A stretch of 64,000 nt of DNA. Source: Ephemerocybe angulata. Lineage: Eukaryota > Basidiomycota > Agaricomycetes > Agaricales > Psathyrellaceae. Below the pieces are notes generated by a model. It ran no database searches. It saw only the letters and a list, made by a program, of their open reading frames with translations, and had not been told where the DNA came from. The stretch covers positions 62,001 through 126,000 of the forward strand of contig JAACJK010000236.1 in NCBI GenBank assembly GCA_013368325.1, given 5' to 3'. Within the stretch, counting starts at the first letter, position 1, and the number at the start of each line of letters is the position of its first letter. Position numbers and translations under genes: made by a program. Shown piece by piece: positions 36,549 to 47,683 of the stretch.

Positions 36549-37698
36549 CTAGTGGTCGTCGTACCCTATTATCTTACCGGGTACGATTCCGAAAGTGCGT
36601 GCTCCTTTGCCAAACATCTTGCGCAGGTCGCCTACCAAGGCATCCGGCTGCTCATATGCAGCATAATGGCCCCCTTCGTCGTGCCCAGACTCGAAGACCA
36701 GGTTAGGCGTTTTATACCAGCTACGTTGCAGATGGCCCGGGGTGAGAAATGCAACCTCACAGTAGAGCGCGGAATTATTCTCATCTCTGTGGCAACGGCA
36801 TGATATCATTCGGGAAGTAGGAGTATCCCACTGGGATGGGAGTGACCACTCTATTGGGGAGCGCCCAGTGCGGAAGAGCCTTGAACACCTCATAGTAGTA
36901 GATGCGTATGGAGTCTAAGGCTGCCGGCCCTGCCGTTGAGAACCAGTAGACAGATACCCAGGTTAGGACTGGGAGAATATTTAGTGAGGTAAAACGCAAA
37001 AAGGAGCAGGTCCAAAGCCCACCTTCATCGTCGGTCCAAGGGTAGTCATCAATCCAGTTCACTACCCCAGGGTCTGTGGTTGGGTCGACTGCTCGTAGTG
37101 ATACCCGCAGCCCCACTTCTGGAACCACTCCGTTCGTTCAAGCCCAGCTTTCTCCTTGGGTGAATATCCTGAGAAGATACGAGAAAGGAAGCTGAGCAGT
37201 CTGTCGGAGAGGATGAGAAAGCGCGCCACTGCGAAGCCAAGCGCCTGGATGTGAGCTCAGAACACACACGTCGGCATATTCGTGTGCTACGCTTTGGCAT
37301 TCTTTGGTATGCTTTGGGCCATAGGGCTCGGCGATCCTTCTGGTAATGTGTGCTCCCCAGGATTGGAGTGCTACTCACACCCGTGCACGAAGAGCAGAGG
37401 AATCGCGTCCTCCAACTTACTACTCCTCTGGTGGACATAGTGAATGTCGAATTTCCCGAACCGTTCAGCTTCACTGAGGCAACTCCTGGTTCAGTTTTGC
37501 TTCATGCTCTCTCCATTTAGGCAAGTAGGAATCCTTCCGGTGCACCGCAAGTCGTTTGACATCTGCCAGGGGAGCTCCGTACTCCAGCCCTGCATCGTCG
37601 AGCTCATCAGGAAAGCGCACCAATCCCAGCCTTGCCTTCAGGGTCTCTAGCTCCCGGTCAGGGATCGCAATGACGAACGGTGTCTCGCTGGTCATCAT
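36549..37698 (-). pseudogene. Epoxide hydrolase pseudogene
   Basis: A decayed copy of the neighbouring epoxide hydrolases. The N-terminal EHN part from ATG 37698 is intact to LNQELPQ, where an in-frame TGA follows at 37473-37471. A piece of the EHN domain is missing there. After the first donor (about 37380) the sequence jumps to the ITRRIAEPYG region (about 37350-37325), so the HGWPGS-to-GGDWG block with the catalytic Asp is gone. A third deletion removes the segment around LADSPVG and leaves a TAG near 37072. The C-terminal catalytic-His region (EGGHYAAYEQ) is still readable. No functional product can be expected. Confidence 0.9.
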
Positions 37699-38252
37699 GT
37701 AGGAGACTTTTTCGAAGGTTGGGTCGGGCAGGGAATGTGAGCGTGAAAGGTACAGTCGTTATCGAGCTCTTTAATGTGACGCCAGATGGGTGGAGTACAG
37801 AGACATGCTCTTGCGCGTCGGGCCTCGTGGCCTAAGAGTTCATAGAAATGGATGAGCAAGCAAAACCTCAGCGAGAGAGAGAAATTCGGTTCCGTCGTGA
37901 CAGATGCAGGGAATTTTCCATTGAGATAGCATACTTAAAAGGGGCTTTGAATTTGAGGGCCATAATCGTAGAGGAACGTCTTCAGCCAAGTGTCGAGGTA
38001 ATGGAGTGGAAGGAAGAGAGCGCAGGCAGCGCAGCCGCTGTGATGATGGCTGGCCAAATAGCGTGGGAACATACGAAACACGCCGATCCACCAATCATGG
38101 TCGGGCGCCTAAGCTCAAAGTCCGGTGATAATCGATAGGGGCTAATTCACCATTCATTAGCCGCGCTATTTAAGGGACGCAGGGGGTATGCAGGGGGTAT
38201 GCATGTAATACAGCGGCGCGCGTCCCCTGCAGCAGGCGCATCCATACATCCC
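37699..38252. other. Intergenic, 0.55 kb
   Basis: Spacer between epoxide hydrolase D (3' end) and the pseudogene (5' end). An ATG-led open frame on the + strand at 37848-38138 has no motif. Nothing else seen. Confidence 0.5.
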
Positions 38253-39759
38253 TCAAAATCCTGTCTTGCTAACGATGAGACCAAAAGCAGGTGATCCCTT
38301 GCCGAACATCTTCCGCAGGTCGCTCACCAGAGCCTCAGGCTGCTCGTAAGAAGCAAAATGGCCTCCCTTGTCATGCTCTCCGTGAAATACAACATTTGGT
38401 CCGGTGAGCCAGCTGTGCATGGGAGTAACGAGGGTCAAATGAGGTAGTAAGCATAGAACTACGATGTACTTGCCTTCGAGGAAGGACGACGTTATCCTTG
38501 GGAAATGCAGAAATGCCTTCTGGGACCGAGATGGCGACTGGTGTCGTAAAGATATCCGGAGTGGCTTTGATCACCTCGTAGTAGATTCGAATGGATGCCG
38601 CTGGGCCTGCTTCTGCGAACCAGTGGATAGAAATCCAGGTCAACACTTCAAGAGTGGATCTTCAGCATATGACCATAGAAGCTGAAACAGCTCGCTCACC
38701 CTCTTCATCAGTCCACTTATAGTCATCTGACCATCCCACTAGTTTCTCGTAAATCCATGCGAGCAGCCCAACGGGAGAGTCCGCGAGGCCGTACCCCAAT
38801 GTTTGGGGCATCGTTGTCTGCTGCGCAAAGAACCCCGTCTGTTCTTTCCAGAATTTCTGCGTACGGTCTAGTCCAGCCTGCTCTTTGGGACTATAATTAA
38901 AGAGCAGATGCTGAAGGAGGAGGAGAGGCCGACGAATGGGGTGTGGAGGGTTACCTCTGCAAAGCAAAATGTGAGTACAAACTGGTCAAATGATGATGAT
39001 GGCCTGGCGCACGTCGGGGTGTTGGTATGGTATGCTTTGCAGTGTTTTCCGCCGTAGAGTTGGGTAATTTTGCGAGTCGTGAGCATTCCCCAATCGCCGC
39101 CTTGTGTCACTAAGAGGTGTGTTAACACCAATCGAACTTCAGAGATGGGCGTCATTGCGAGCATACCATATTCGTCATAGCCAAGAGAGATCATTAGCTT
39201 GTGGCAGACCTCAGCGTACTGGGTGAGTTCAAATCCTTTGGTCTTTGGACCTTCTGAGAAACCGAAATTGGGCAGACTAGGGGCGACGACATGGAAAGAG
39301 GGATGGTCCGCAGAACCTTGGACGAGGAGTGGGAGCACTTTGCGCACTTCAATGAAGGACCCGGGCCCTATTTGAGTAGACCGGTGTTCTCAGCCTCTGA
39401 TGTTGTTCGTGCGACTTGAAGAGAAACTCACACCCATGCACAAAGAGCAAAGGGATAGCACCTTTGACCGCACTCTTCTGGTGCACATAGTGAATCTTCA
39501 GCGCTGAAAAGCCCTCGACGTTGATGTCTTTTGTGAACTGAGGCATGTCTTCGTTCAGCTTGGCTTCGTGGTCTCTCCACTTGGCAAGATATTCGTCCTT
39601 CCAGTACTTTGTCAAGCGCTGTATATCGGAGAGAGGGGCACCATACTCCCATCCCGCGCCCTCTATTTCGTTGGGGAGCTGAATCAAATCGAGTTTCTTC
39701 TTGAGAATTTCGAGCTTTGCTTCCGGGATGGAGACCTTGAAGGGAGTCTCAGCAGCCAT
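38253..39759 (-). CDS. Epoxide hydrolase D
   Basis: Microsomal-type epoxide hydrolase. EHN domain, HGWPGSFIEV (across intron 1), nucleophile motif GGDWG and His motif [10 protein letters not shown] are present. Exons in order: 39432-39759, 39167-39367, 39013-39109, 38700-38956, 38474-38645, 38253-38412 (404 aa). Compared with genes A and B two introns are absent: the one after QYAE (exons of 158 and 43 nt are fused to 201) and the one after GGDWG-x-x. The last intron (38413-38473) has the textbook GC donor AG|GCAAGT and restores [11 protein letters not shown]. The C-terminal end SKTGF lacks the longer tail of gene E. Confidence 0.93.
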
Positions 39760-40321
39760 AATTGAGGAGGAACTAAACAGGGAGCCTGGGGTGAGTCACT
39801 TGGGTATTTTGACACTGATAGAGCGCTGACCATCTTATTTATGCTCTTAGCACATAGACTTGCCCAATATATCTTTAGGTAAAAGATCACGTTCCACGGT
39901 GCGAGGCTGGAGAAGCGGTTCAAGTATGACTCCCATTGACTCAATGATCTACGTTACCTTTCTCAAGGAGCCAACGTAAGGCATCGCATCCTAGAAGATG
40001 TGTATAGGACGCGCGCTTTTGGAGGTGACAAGCCAGTCATGCCGATCACGTTCTCGTGCATGATTAACATACTCCATGAGACTACATGTCTCTCGTGTGG
40101 GGCTTGCTACTACTGTCGCTACCATTACTAATCTTTGGAGCATTTGAGAAGTGAGATTATGAGAAGCCTCGGCGCCTAGGAGCCGTGACGGCGTCGCCGT
40201 TATATTACTGGCAATAACTGGGAAGTGATTCATCGGATTTTGGAAATATTTTCATTTTTCAAGTTAACCTCTGAGTGGCTAGTGAAGTAGGCTTGGGGAA
40301 CACGCTGTTGACTCAATATCT
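39760..40321. other. Intergenic, 0.56 kb
   Basis: Promoter side of epoxide hydrolase D and 3' side of E. On the minus strand an ATAAATAA box sits at 39835-39842, about 75 nt upstream of D's start codon. No gene seen. Confidence 0.5.
39835..39842 (-). promoter_or_regulatory. TATA-like box of epoxide hydrolase D
   Basis: ATAAATAA on the minus strand, about 75 nt before the ATG at 39759. Position is appropriate; weak consensus. Confidence 0.35.
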
Positions 40322-41937
40322 TTAAACGCAGAGATCAGTATGTTTTTGATGGAATGGAGATAGGCGCCCATACCCAGTCTTGCCGGGCACAACCCCAAAG
40401 GCAGGGGAACCTTTGGAGAACATCTTGCGCACGTCATTGGCAAGAGCTTCTGGCTGCTCATACGCAGCAAAGTGACCACCCTTCTCGTGTTCGCCTGAAA
40501 ACACAAGGTTCGAAGACTTGAGCCAGCTGGAAAATGTGTTTGGTCAGGAGCGGGTAACGAAGGTGTGTCGAGCGCCGAAATTCAATCACCCTCGAGGGAA
40601 AGACGCGATTTCGCGCGGAAAGTGCGAGTGGCCGACCGGTATCGGCGTAGCGCAGTTGGTAATCAAGGCATTTGGCTGCGATTGCGTAATTTCGTAGTAA
40701 ATACGCACCGACGCAGCAGGACCCGCTTTAGAGAACCAGTAGATAGAGATCCAGGTGAGAACTGCGTAGTAAGGAGTAAGGAACAGTCGTGGTAGGCTCA
40801 AAGTGCCCTGACACACCTTCGTCCTCAGTCCAAGGATACTCGTCCGTCCAGTTGACTAGCTTCTCGTAGATCCAAGCCAGCAGACCAACAGGAGAATCAG
40901 CCAAGCTATACCCCAAGGTCTGAGGCTGGGTACTCTGTTCCTTGAAATAGCCGTCGCCCTTCTCTTGGAAATTGGCGGCCCGCGCCAAGCCCTCTTTCTC
41001 TTTAGCTGAAAGGCCGAATATGAGATACGACAGAAGGATAAGAGGCCGTCGGATGGGGTGGGGAGGTTCACAACTGTGGGGAATCAGTGTCTGCCAATAT
41101 GTCCGCGTCCTCGAAACGTTATCTGGCTTACAGTGGCATGTTTGTGTGCCAAGCTTTACTGTGCTTGGGACCGTAGTTTTGCGCGATTGTCCTGGTGATC
41201 AGGTAACCCCAGTCTCCACCCTGTGTGACTATACGATGATAGCTACAGGCGTCAGAAGGTGTGGTTAGAGACACTCAGCGTACCCCGTACCGTATTCTTC
41301 ATACCCGAGGGATATCATGAGCTTGTTACCCAACTATGATGCCGTTATTGACGAGTCCATGATTCAGCGATACTAGGAACATACCTCTGCATACTGTGCC
41401 GTTGCGAACCCTTTCTTCTTAGGGGCGTCAGAAAACCCGTATCCAGGAAGGCCTACGGCCACAACATGGAAGCTTGGATGATCTGGAGAGGCTGCAACAA
41501 GCAATGGAAGAAGTTTGCGCACTTCCAGGAAGCTTCCAGGCCCTTCAGGTCCAAGATGAGTACCAGCTAATGTGATAACTATGAGTGAATGCAAGGTAGT
41601 ACTCACAACCATGTACGAATAACAAGGGAATTGCATCGACAACAGTGCTCTTCTTGTGGACGTAGTGGATGTTAAGGACGCCGTGTCCTTCAATTTCGAT
41701 ATCCCTTGTGAATTGAGGGAGGTCTTCATTCAACTTCGCCTCATGCTCCCTCCACTTCGGAAGATACTCTTCCTTCCAGTGCTTCGTCAGGCGCTGAATA
41801 TCGGCAAGCGGGGCCCCATACTCGCGTCTAGCGTCCTCGAGCTCGTCTGGAAAGCGCGTTAGTTCCAGAGACTGCTTCAGGAACTGAAGCTCGCTGTCTG
41901 GAATGGCAATGGTAAAGGGGGTTTCTGTGAGAGACAT
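40322..41937 (-). CDS. Epoxide hydrolase E
   Basis: Complete microsomal-type epoxide hydrolase. EHN domain (to about residue 105), HGWPGSFLEV, nucleophile motif GGDWG and His motif [10 protein letters not shown] are intact. Exons in order: 41607-41937, 41385-41542, 41291-41333, 41132-41228, 40817-41073, 40590-40761, 40322-40526 (420 aa). It keeps the intron after QYAE that D has lost but lacks the one after GGDWG-x-x, so it is intermediate between D and A/B. The C-terminus runs about 16 residues past the usual KTGY end. ATG 41937 ([14 protein letters not shown]) matches the start of D and the pseudogene (M-x-x-ETPF). Confidence 0.93.
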
Positions 41938-41991
41938 GGTAAACGGGAGCGATAGACAAGAAGCTGGTGCTTCTATCATGGTGCGACTATG

Positions 41992-42000
41992 TACTTATAG
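41992..42000 (-). promoter_or_regulatory. TATA-like box of epoxide hydrolase E
   Basis: CTATAAGTA on the minus strand, 55-63 nt upstream of ATG 41937. Confidence 0.4.
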
Positions 42001-42463
42001 CCCATTTGCCCTCGGGAATCCGGTAAAGGACCTTATGTAAAAGGCCCTCCGAGAAGCCCTCCCCGCCCCACTTATAATCTAGCAGACAACAGTCATGAGA
42101 AGGGGGTTTCAGCCGAGCAGTATGGCGACCTCACCCGCCACGGTGCTATCAACGGCGCGGGGGCCACGCTTACTCAGCCAAATAAATTTCGGCAAGAAGG
42201 GCGCCTAAGTGTAGGAATCAGCTTGTAGTATTACTGATATTTGTATGTCAGGTATTCCTTTCGAGTTGAGTTCGTCAATACACTGGTGACTAGAGTTGAG
42301 TTGAGATATGCTCTACCATGGAAAATTGGGCGGAGAACTTCAAAGGCATGGCACTGGGCAGGTGCGGTTGCTCGGGCTGCGCGGTTGAGACCCCCCTTGA
42401 ATACGAAACACAGAACCGGAAATAGTTTCTCGTCCCTTGCTGGAGATAAGTACTGAGAGAAAA

Positions 42464-42473
42464 TATATAAAAG
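42464..42473 (+). promoter_or_regulatory. TATA box of secreted precursor gene
   Basis: TATATAAAAG at 124-133 nt before ATG 42597, followed by a C/T-rich leader. A canonical strong-promoter layout for fungi. Confidence 0.6.
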
Positions 42474-42596
42474 GGCCCCTGCACCCAGCAGACCCTTCCC
42501 CAGAGCCGGTCTCTTTTCCCGCATTTTTACTCGTCTCCACTTCGCGCTGGTCGCTTACCCTCCCTCCTCCAAATAATCCCCTACCCTCTTATCACA

Positions 42597-43086
42597 ATGA
42601 AAACCTCCACTGCTAGCATTGCGCTCATCGCTTCCGCTCTCCTCGTCCCTGCTCTCGCCCTGCCTGTCGACTTCCAATCTGAAACGTTCGTTGTTTTCTC
42701 TCTCCCATCATCGTCCCTTTCCTGACCTTGGGGAACCGTTCTCCAGGCGTGATCTTTCTACCATCGCAGCAGAAGGCCTCGAGCTTCGTGCGCCGGAACT
42801 CGCGTACGAGCTCACGAAGAGGGACCTCGAAGACGCGGAGGACTTTTTCGCCCGTGAAGACCTTGACGAGATATTCACCCGCGAGGAGCTCGAGGAGCTT
42901 GCGGAGCTCCAAGCTCGCGAGCCTCTCTTCGTCTTGAAGGCCCTCAAGATCGGAAGCAAGATCGCGAAGAAGGCGGGTAGCGCCGTCAGCCACGCCGTCT
43001 CGGCCAAGCAAAACCACAAGCGCCGCGACCTGGAAGATCTCGAAGCGCTTTTGGAGCGGGCTATGGAGCAGGATGAGTTGGATTGA
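42597..43086 (+). CDS. Secreted, dibasic-processed precursor with cationic amphipathic segment
   Basis: Family not recognised. A signal peptide (residues 1-21, ending PALA) is followed by an acidic, Leu/Glu/Asp-rich region with repeated [AT]R[ED][DE]L units and a KR site (54-55). Then comes a strongly basic helix-prone segment (residues 90-123, including LKIGSKIAKKAGSAVSHAV) closed by KRR (121-123), and an acidic tail RDLEDLEALLE. The arrangement suggests Kex2-type cleavage releasing a cationic amphipathic peptide from an acidic pro-part; this is inference. Exons 42597-42685 and 42747-43086 (142 aa). No Cys. The promoter has a strong TATA box. Confidence 0.82.
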
Positions 43087-44039
43087 TAGATAGATGGTGA
43101 ACGCCACGAACCATGTTGCTTTTCGACCTTCTTCCCTTGGTCGAAATCGTAACATGCAGGAGATTTACCTATCCAAGCTGATGATGAGGAAGCGGCCAGC
43201 TAGCGTACCGTCAGTAATGACCATATCAGTAGGTAGATGTTGGGTGAAGTTATGGCGATTGGAGTTACGGAACGCTGGTTCCAAAACTAAAGTACATTCA
43301 GTGATTATATCGAAAGCAAGAAGGGTTCTGAAAGCGAGGAGGTGGAGAGATGACGCAGATTCAAGGGGGTGAATCCCGAGAGCACCGGGCCCGCACAGAA
43401 AGCTCTTCGCACGACAAGAGGGAGTGTCCGGGACAAAAGAGTGAGATGTTGGTATGGGAGGATGGGGTGAAAGGCATTGGTTACGAAGCCAAGCAGGGTA
43501 TGGGCGTAGCTTGAGTTGTTTGTTGCAAGTTTGTTGTCTATGATGAGGGAAGTGGACGGGCTGCTCGGTTGAGACCCCCTTGACAGTGCCAAGTGGTGAT
43601 GCACAGAATTAGGTTGCACGTTACGAAAGACTTAGAAAGCCTCGGGTCGTTCACGTAGTCGAAGATGCGACAAGACATATCAAGGTGTCTGAGAAAATCG
43701 CGCGTTGAAGGCGACTTGACGACATTCAAGAATCACGAGCCAGTGTTGGTAGAGACTCGGAAGCCAGAAAGGTTTCGAGCCTGACCACTCGCTACAGGGA
43801 GTTCCTGTCTGAATTTGGGTCACCTCAGTCAAGGGGTATAGAGGTGCAGTCAGGCTTCAAGTTGGGAGCATCTGGCAACTCCACGAGTCTGAGTGACACC
43901 TGCGTGAGAACCTATTGCCCTTCTGGAAACTTGATGGTCCCAATCTGGGCGGCACCTCCTCTTGTTGAACCATCACGCAAATCCCCTCATACTCTCGAGT
44001 AATAGCCGTTTCCCGGCTCAACAGCATACCAATTGAAGT
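43087..44039. other. Intergenic, 0.95 kb
   Basis: 3' side of the precursor gene and promoter of the AT-hook gene. Contains the third copy of the dispersed motif at 43561. No gene recognised. Confidence 0.5.
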
Positions 44040-45184
44040 ATGCCTCCAAAACAGAAAGAATCGTTCACCTCGAACATCCCCTGGGACGATGTCAACGCCA
44101 ATATCCTGCGAACGTTGTGCGCGACCTGGGGAGTACATGGTTCAATGGCCAAAGCCAACATGATAGCGTTTCTGCATGACCTGGAGAAGAACGGATGTGA
44201 GCACTATCCCCTACCAGCTGGATCAGTCAAGAGAGTCCCGCTGGCATCTTTCCGAGCCTGTCCAATCGCAAGCGCTCAGATATATGCCACTATCGGGGGC
44301 TGGCGGTCCAGAGGAGTGAATCGAACACTTACACCAACCATTTTCTCGATCTAGTGGAAAAAGCCCTTGCTGCCCGTTCAAATCGTGAAGAGTCCCCGGA
44401 AATGGGGTCCCCATCTCAGCCTGCCGTGTCCCGACCTCGCACAACGAGTCTGAAGCGTAAGAAAGCCGACGCCGTCCCTATTGAAGAACCTGCCGCCGAC
44501 GGCCTGCCGTACAACACGAGGCATAAGGGACAAAAGCGTGTGCGTGTTACAGCGCCACCCCTCCCCAGAGCTTCTCCTGTGAGGCGGAAAGTTCGTCCCG
44601 CTACAGGCGAGACATCCGCAGGTTCGATATCAGCTGCGGGTGCGGCATCCGATCCACCAGTGAAGAGACCTAGAGGGCGTCCGCCAAAGTCCGCATCGGC
44701 CGCTGGGCTTTCCACTGCCAATACTACTGAATCTGGAACTGCACCTGTCAAGCGTGGACGAGGGCGGCCCAGGAAATCCGCTCTACAGGTCCCTCCAGCG
44801 TCGACTGCCACTGGGAAACCAAAGCAAGTTTTTGACGGAGTTGTGTTGATGAAGGCCCGGCGTTCTGAACCTGCGGAAGACGAAGATGCTGACGGGGAAG
44901 TGGACGATGAGCTTGAAGGCCATCTTGTGGTGATCCCCAGCGCCGAAACGTCGAGCCTTGGCAGCTCTAATAAGGGTGCGTACCTTTTCATTTTGCCTGT
45001 TTAAGTTAATTCCAAAACCTCAGCTCAGAAAACTATCCTGAACCCCCCGTTGTAGAAGGTAAGCATCCCCACATGCCCTCCTCTTCTGCCTGCTAACAAG
45101 ACTCTTTTAGCTGCCCCTCCCTTGACTACGGAAGAGTCCCTGGTCGACGCTCTGAATCGCGCCTCAGGAGCTTTACACAAGTGA
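44040..45184 (+). CDS. Nuclear AT-hook protein with SAP-like N-terminus
   Basis: Probably a chromatin or DNA-binding protein. The N-terminal 52 residues (MPPKQKESFT..., then LRTLCATWGVHGSMAKANM) resemble a SAP-like helix pair. The middle contains two AT hooks, KRPRGRPPKS and KRGRGRPRKS, plus Lys/Arg-rich and Ser/Pro-rich linkers; the tail is acidic (EDEDADGEVDDE) then VDALNRASGALHK. Supported exons: 44040-44196, 44355-44975, 45029-45058, 45111-45184 (293 aa). The first intron is 158 nt, long for this genome; an extra 36-nt exon at 44280-44315 is in phase and may be real. The AT hooks are certain, the specific role is not. Confidence 0.82.
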
Positions 45185-45518
45185 TCCTGTCCATTGGCCG
45201 AAAGCGCAAGTCGCTTTCGAGGAGGCTGCCACCAAACCAAACTCTCGCGTAGACTTGTGGGGATAATGAGAGCCACATGTCTCATTGATACTATCTCACT
45301 TCCTTTCTCTTCAATAGTAATACTATCATCTTTTTACCCTTTTGCTTGGTGTCAGTCTCGACATTCCATGATCGAACTTCGCAATGCTTTCTTGCGGGTG
45401 ATGTGGCAGGTCATATTTTTCGAGGAACCACCCCTGCTACTTATAATGGTAAATTTGAATGTACTAAGTAATGCTAACATAATAGTTTGCAACAAGAATT
45501 CTAGGGAAAGCCGAGGCT
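45185..45518. other. Intergenic, 0.33 kb, convergent 3' ends
   Basis: Shared 3' flank of the AT-hook gene and the minus-strand exonuclease gene. Nothing recognised. Confidence 0.5.
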
Positions 45519-47683
45519 TCACTGCGTATACATTGGAGCATATAAGGGCGGGTAGCTCGATGGGTCCTCAACGATATGCCGTTCTCCCGCTTCGCGAAGC
45601 CGGTTGGTGACTTGAGAAGTGTTCTCGCGAACGGTGAGCCAAATGAAGGGGACGTGGTGCTTGCGAACCATTTCCATGTAGTGCTGGACGCCATCGAGTT
45701 TATCGCAGAGCTGCTGCGCAAGATATGCGTCCTGGATAGAACATGTCGTTTATGAGAATCGTGCGAATGGATGTTCCGAAGAACGCAAGCTCACCTTCAT
45801 GCAATATATAGCTAAAGTCTTTCGTGTGTCAGGATCTCCCTTCTGCAAGACGGGAATCATATTGAATGATACCCCTTCCTTTCCGTCGCCCAAAAAGCGT
45901 TCAGATAAGTGCTGAAGTTTAAACGATCCGTCTGTGCCTGGGCAGTTCTTCCTACGCGCACAATGAAGAACGTCGACGTTCAATCGGCCGACGAAGTATG
46001 GCACATCCTGCCAAGTGTATGGGAGATCGTTTCGAAGGTATTTTATCGTTCCCTCTACGTCAAAAGGATGGTTAGACGCCAAGGAAGGGAGTTCAAGATC
46101 GAAAGCACCAACCTTTAAACCTTCCCAACTTCCCAAAATCAGGCAAACCAAGGATGCGGGCCCGTTGCAGGAGATAGGGCAAGTCAAACTTGAGGCTGTT
46201 GAACCCCAGAACAACATCTGGATCGATTTCCCTGACGAATCGGCTCCATTCCTTAAGGAGGATTTTCTCATCCGAAAAGCAATAAACCTTCGCCCCCGGA
46301 ATATCGGCACACTTGTCCAGGGCAAAGACGCAGCGAAGGAATGGCGGTTCGACTGTGCCGTCTGCGGAACCTGGAAGCCATGGACAATGAGCGGATGACT
46401 GACAGTTATCGTGAAAACGTACTATTTCGCCGAGAGACGGTACAACCAATCTGTATCACCGCCTCAGTCACCGCCTTAGGGAAGGGTCGCTCGTACTTCC
46501 CGTTAGGCTGCTTGACAGGCTCACCGACCATGGTTTCGATATCGAAGCTCAAGAAGCGCAAAGGCGCCATCGCCAACGTTAGCCTTTTCTGGCGCTCAGT
46601 TACTTTAACGTCTTCCGAGCTAGATCGTCTTGTTAGATAGGCTCACCAAAGTCCGAAAGGAAGTTTGCATACCTAGCAGAAAATTCGAGGCAATTGGATT
46701 TCCTCGCAGTTTCTTCAATGACCTCGTACTTGTTGCCTTCAACCTTCACCCATGCAAAGGGCATTATCTAGAAAGAATATCAGCATAAGAAAGGTATGAG
46801 GGTTATCCGCTGTTGCGCACCTTGGTTTCTAACATGAACCTAGTCAAGTACGGCACATCGCTTTCGTAAGTGAGCTCTGGATTCCTGAACAGCCCCTTGT
46901 AGTTGCAACGGCCAAGCTTGAGGATATGTGAAGACGGAAATTGGAGTCAGAATAGTGAGGTTGCGATATGTCCAAAGTGACTCATCTCTCGCTCTCCTCA
47001 TCATAGAAGGGTATTCCAACAATACCTTGAGGAACTCTCGCTTATCGGTACCCTGTTGAACCGATTTACGATGGATTTCTATCTCTCCAATTACACCTTC
47101 CTTGTCCGGGAACTGTGCCTGAAAGCGAAGGAAAGGGTTGGCACCTCTCTGACAGTGCAAATTGGCACATACGTACATTTAAGGAGTCCTTCAGCAGATT
47201 CAAATCCTCGGCCTTGAAGCCGTAAGGTTTCGGATAATAGAAATAGTGTTTGAATGTGTTCACTGTGAGCATAAGGGGGCAGCCACCCTGAAGCAGAGCA
47301 GAAGGAAGCGTTAGCATCCGTCACAGAGAGCGAAGAATAGTCCACGCGTACCTCAGAAGCACCGAATACATGTAAAAGCCCATGACCTTCGTCGTCAACC
47401 CCTTCTTCAACCTCGAGAGCCTGGAAGACTGGAGACCAGTCGTGTGGGGAGCGTGAGCAAGAACGCATAGGTCCAACCATTCATCGGTCCTTACCCAGCG
47501 GCTTCGACTTATCCACCTCCAGAGGCTTTCGTCCGAAGTCGGTAGCATATCCATTCTCTATGTGAGGGTGAGATGCGGTTGGAGGACTGCTTAGGTAGTT
47601 GGCGAACCTGGCATCGCGGGCAGGTGCTCAAGCACACCCGACACGAAAGATTCGCCAGTCTTGAGTTTCTTTGCGGAGACCAT
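45519..47683 (-). CDS. DNA polymerase delta-like protein, exonuclease domain only (copy 1)
   Basis: Resembles the N-terminal half of the polymerase delta catalytic subunit (family B). Exo I is SFDIETM (Asp about 241, Glu about 243), Exo II is GFNSLKFDLPYLL and Exo III is YCMKDAYL, so the metal-binding acids and Tyr of a 3'-5' exonuclease are kept. The protein stops about 70 residues later. Polymerase motifs A (DFxSLYPS), B and C (YGDTDS) and the C-terminal zinc/iron-sulfur modules are absent, and no remnant lies downstream. Exons in order: 47608-47683, 47495-47557, 47352-47428, 47177-47287, 46993-47118, 46821-46916, 46673-46767, 46423-46619, 46113-46370, 45795-46054, 45519-45731 (523 aa). The fifth intron lacks a GT donor in the needed place (GC at 46992 or GA at 46986). 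All other phases agree. Confidence 0.82.

Larger units (their letters stand above)
41938..42596. other. Intergenic, 0.66 kb, divergent promoters
   Basis: Separates epoxide hydrolase E (-) from the secreted precursor gene (+). Each side has a TATA box (own entries). It also carries two copies of a short GAGACCCCC-type motif (repeat entry). Confidence 0.6.
42100..43581. repeat. Dispersed 21-22-bp motif, three copies
   Basis: Core CTGCKCGGYTGARACCCCC followed by TT. Copies: 42100-42120 (minus orientation), 42377-42398 (plus) and 43561-43581 (plus). They bracket the secreted precursor gene. The conserved 3' half GGTTGAGACCCCC resembles a tRNA B box but lacks the TTCGA core. Confidence 0.6.

Noticed and set aside
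42377..42398. tRNA-like B box (GGTTGAGACCCC) with a TGGC-type A-box-like string upstream
   Set aside because: Lacks the TTCGA core, no cloverleaf could be folded by eye, and the other copies lack any A box. Kept only as a repeat.
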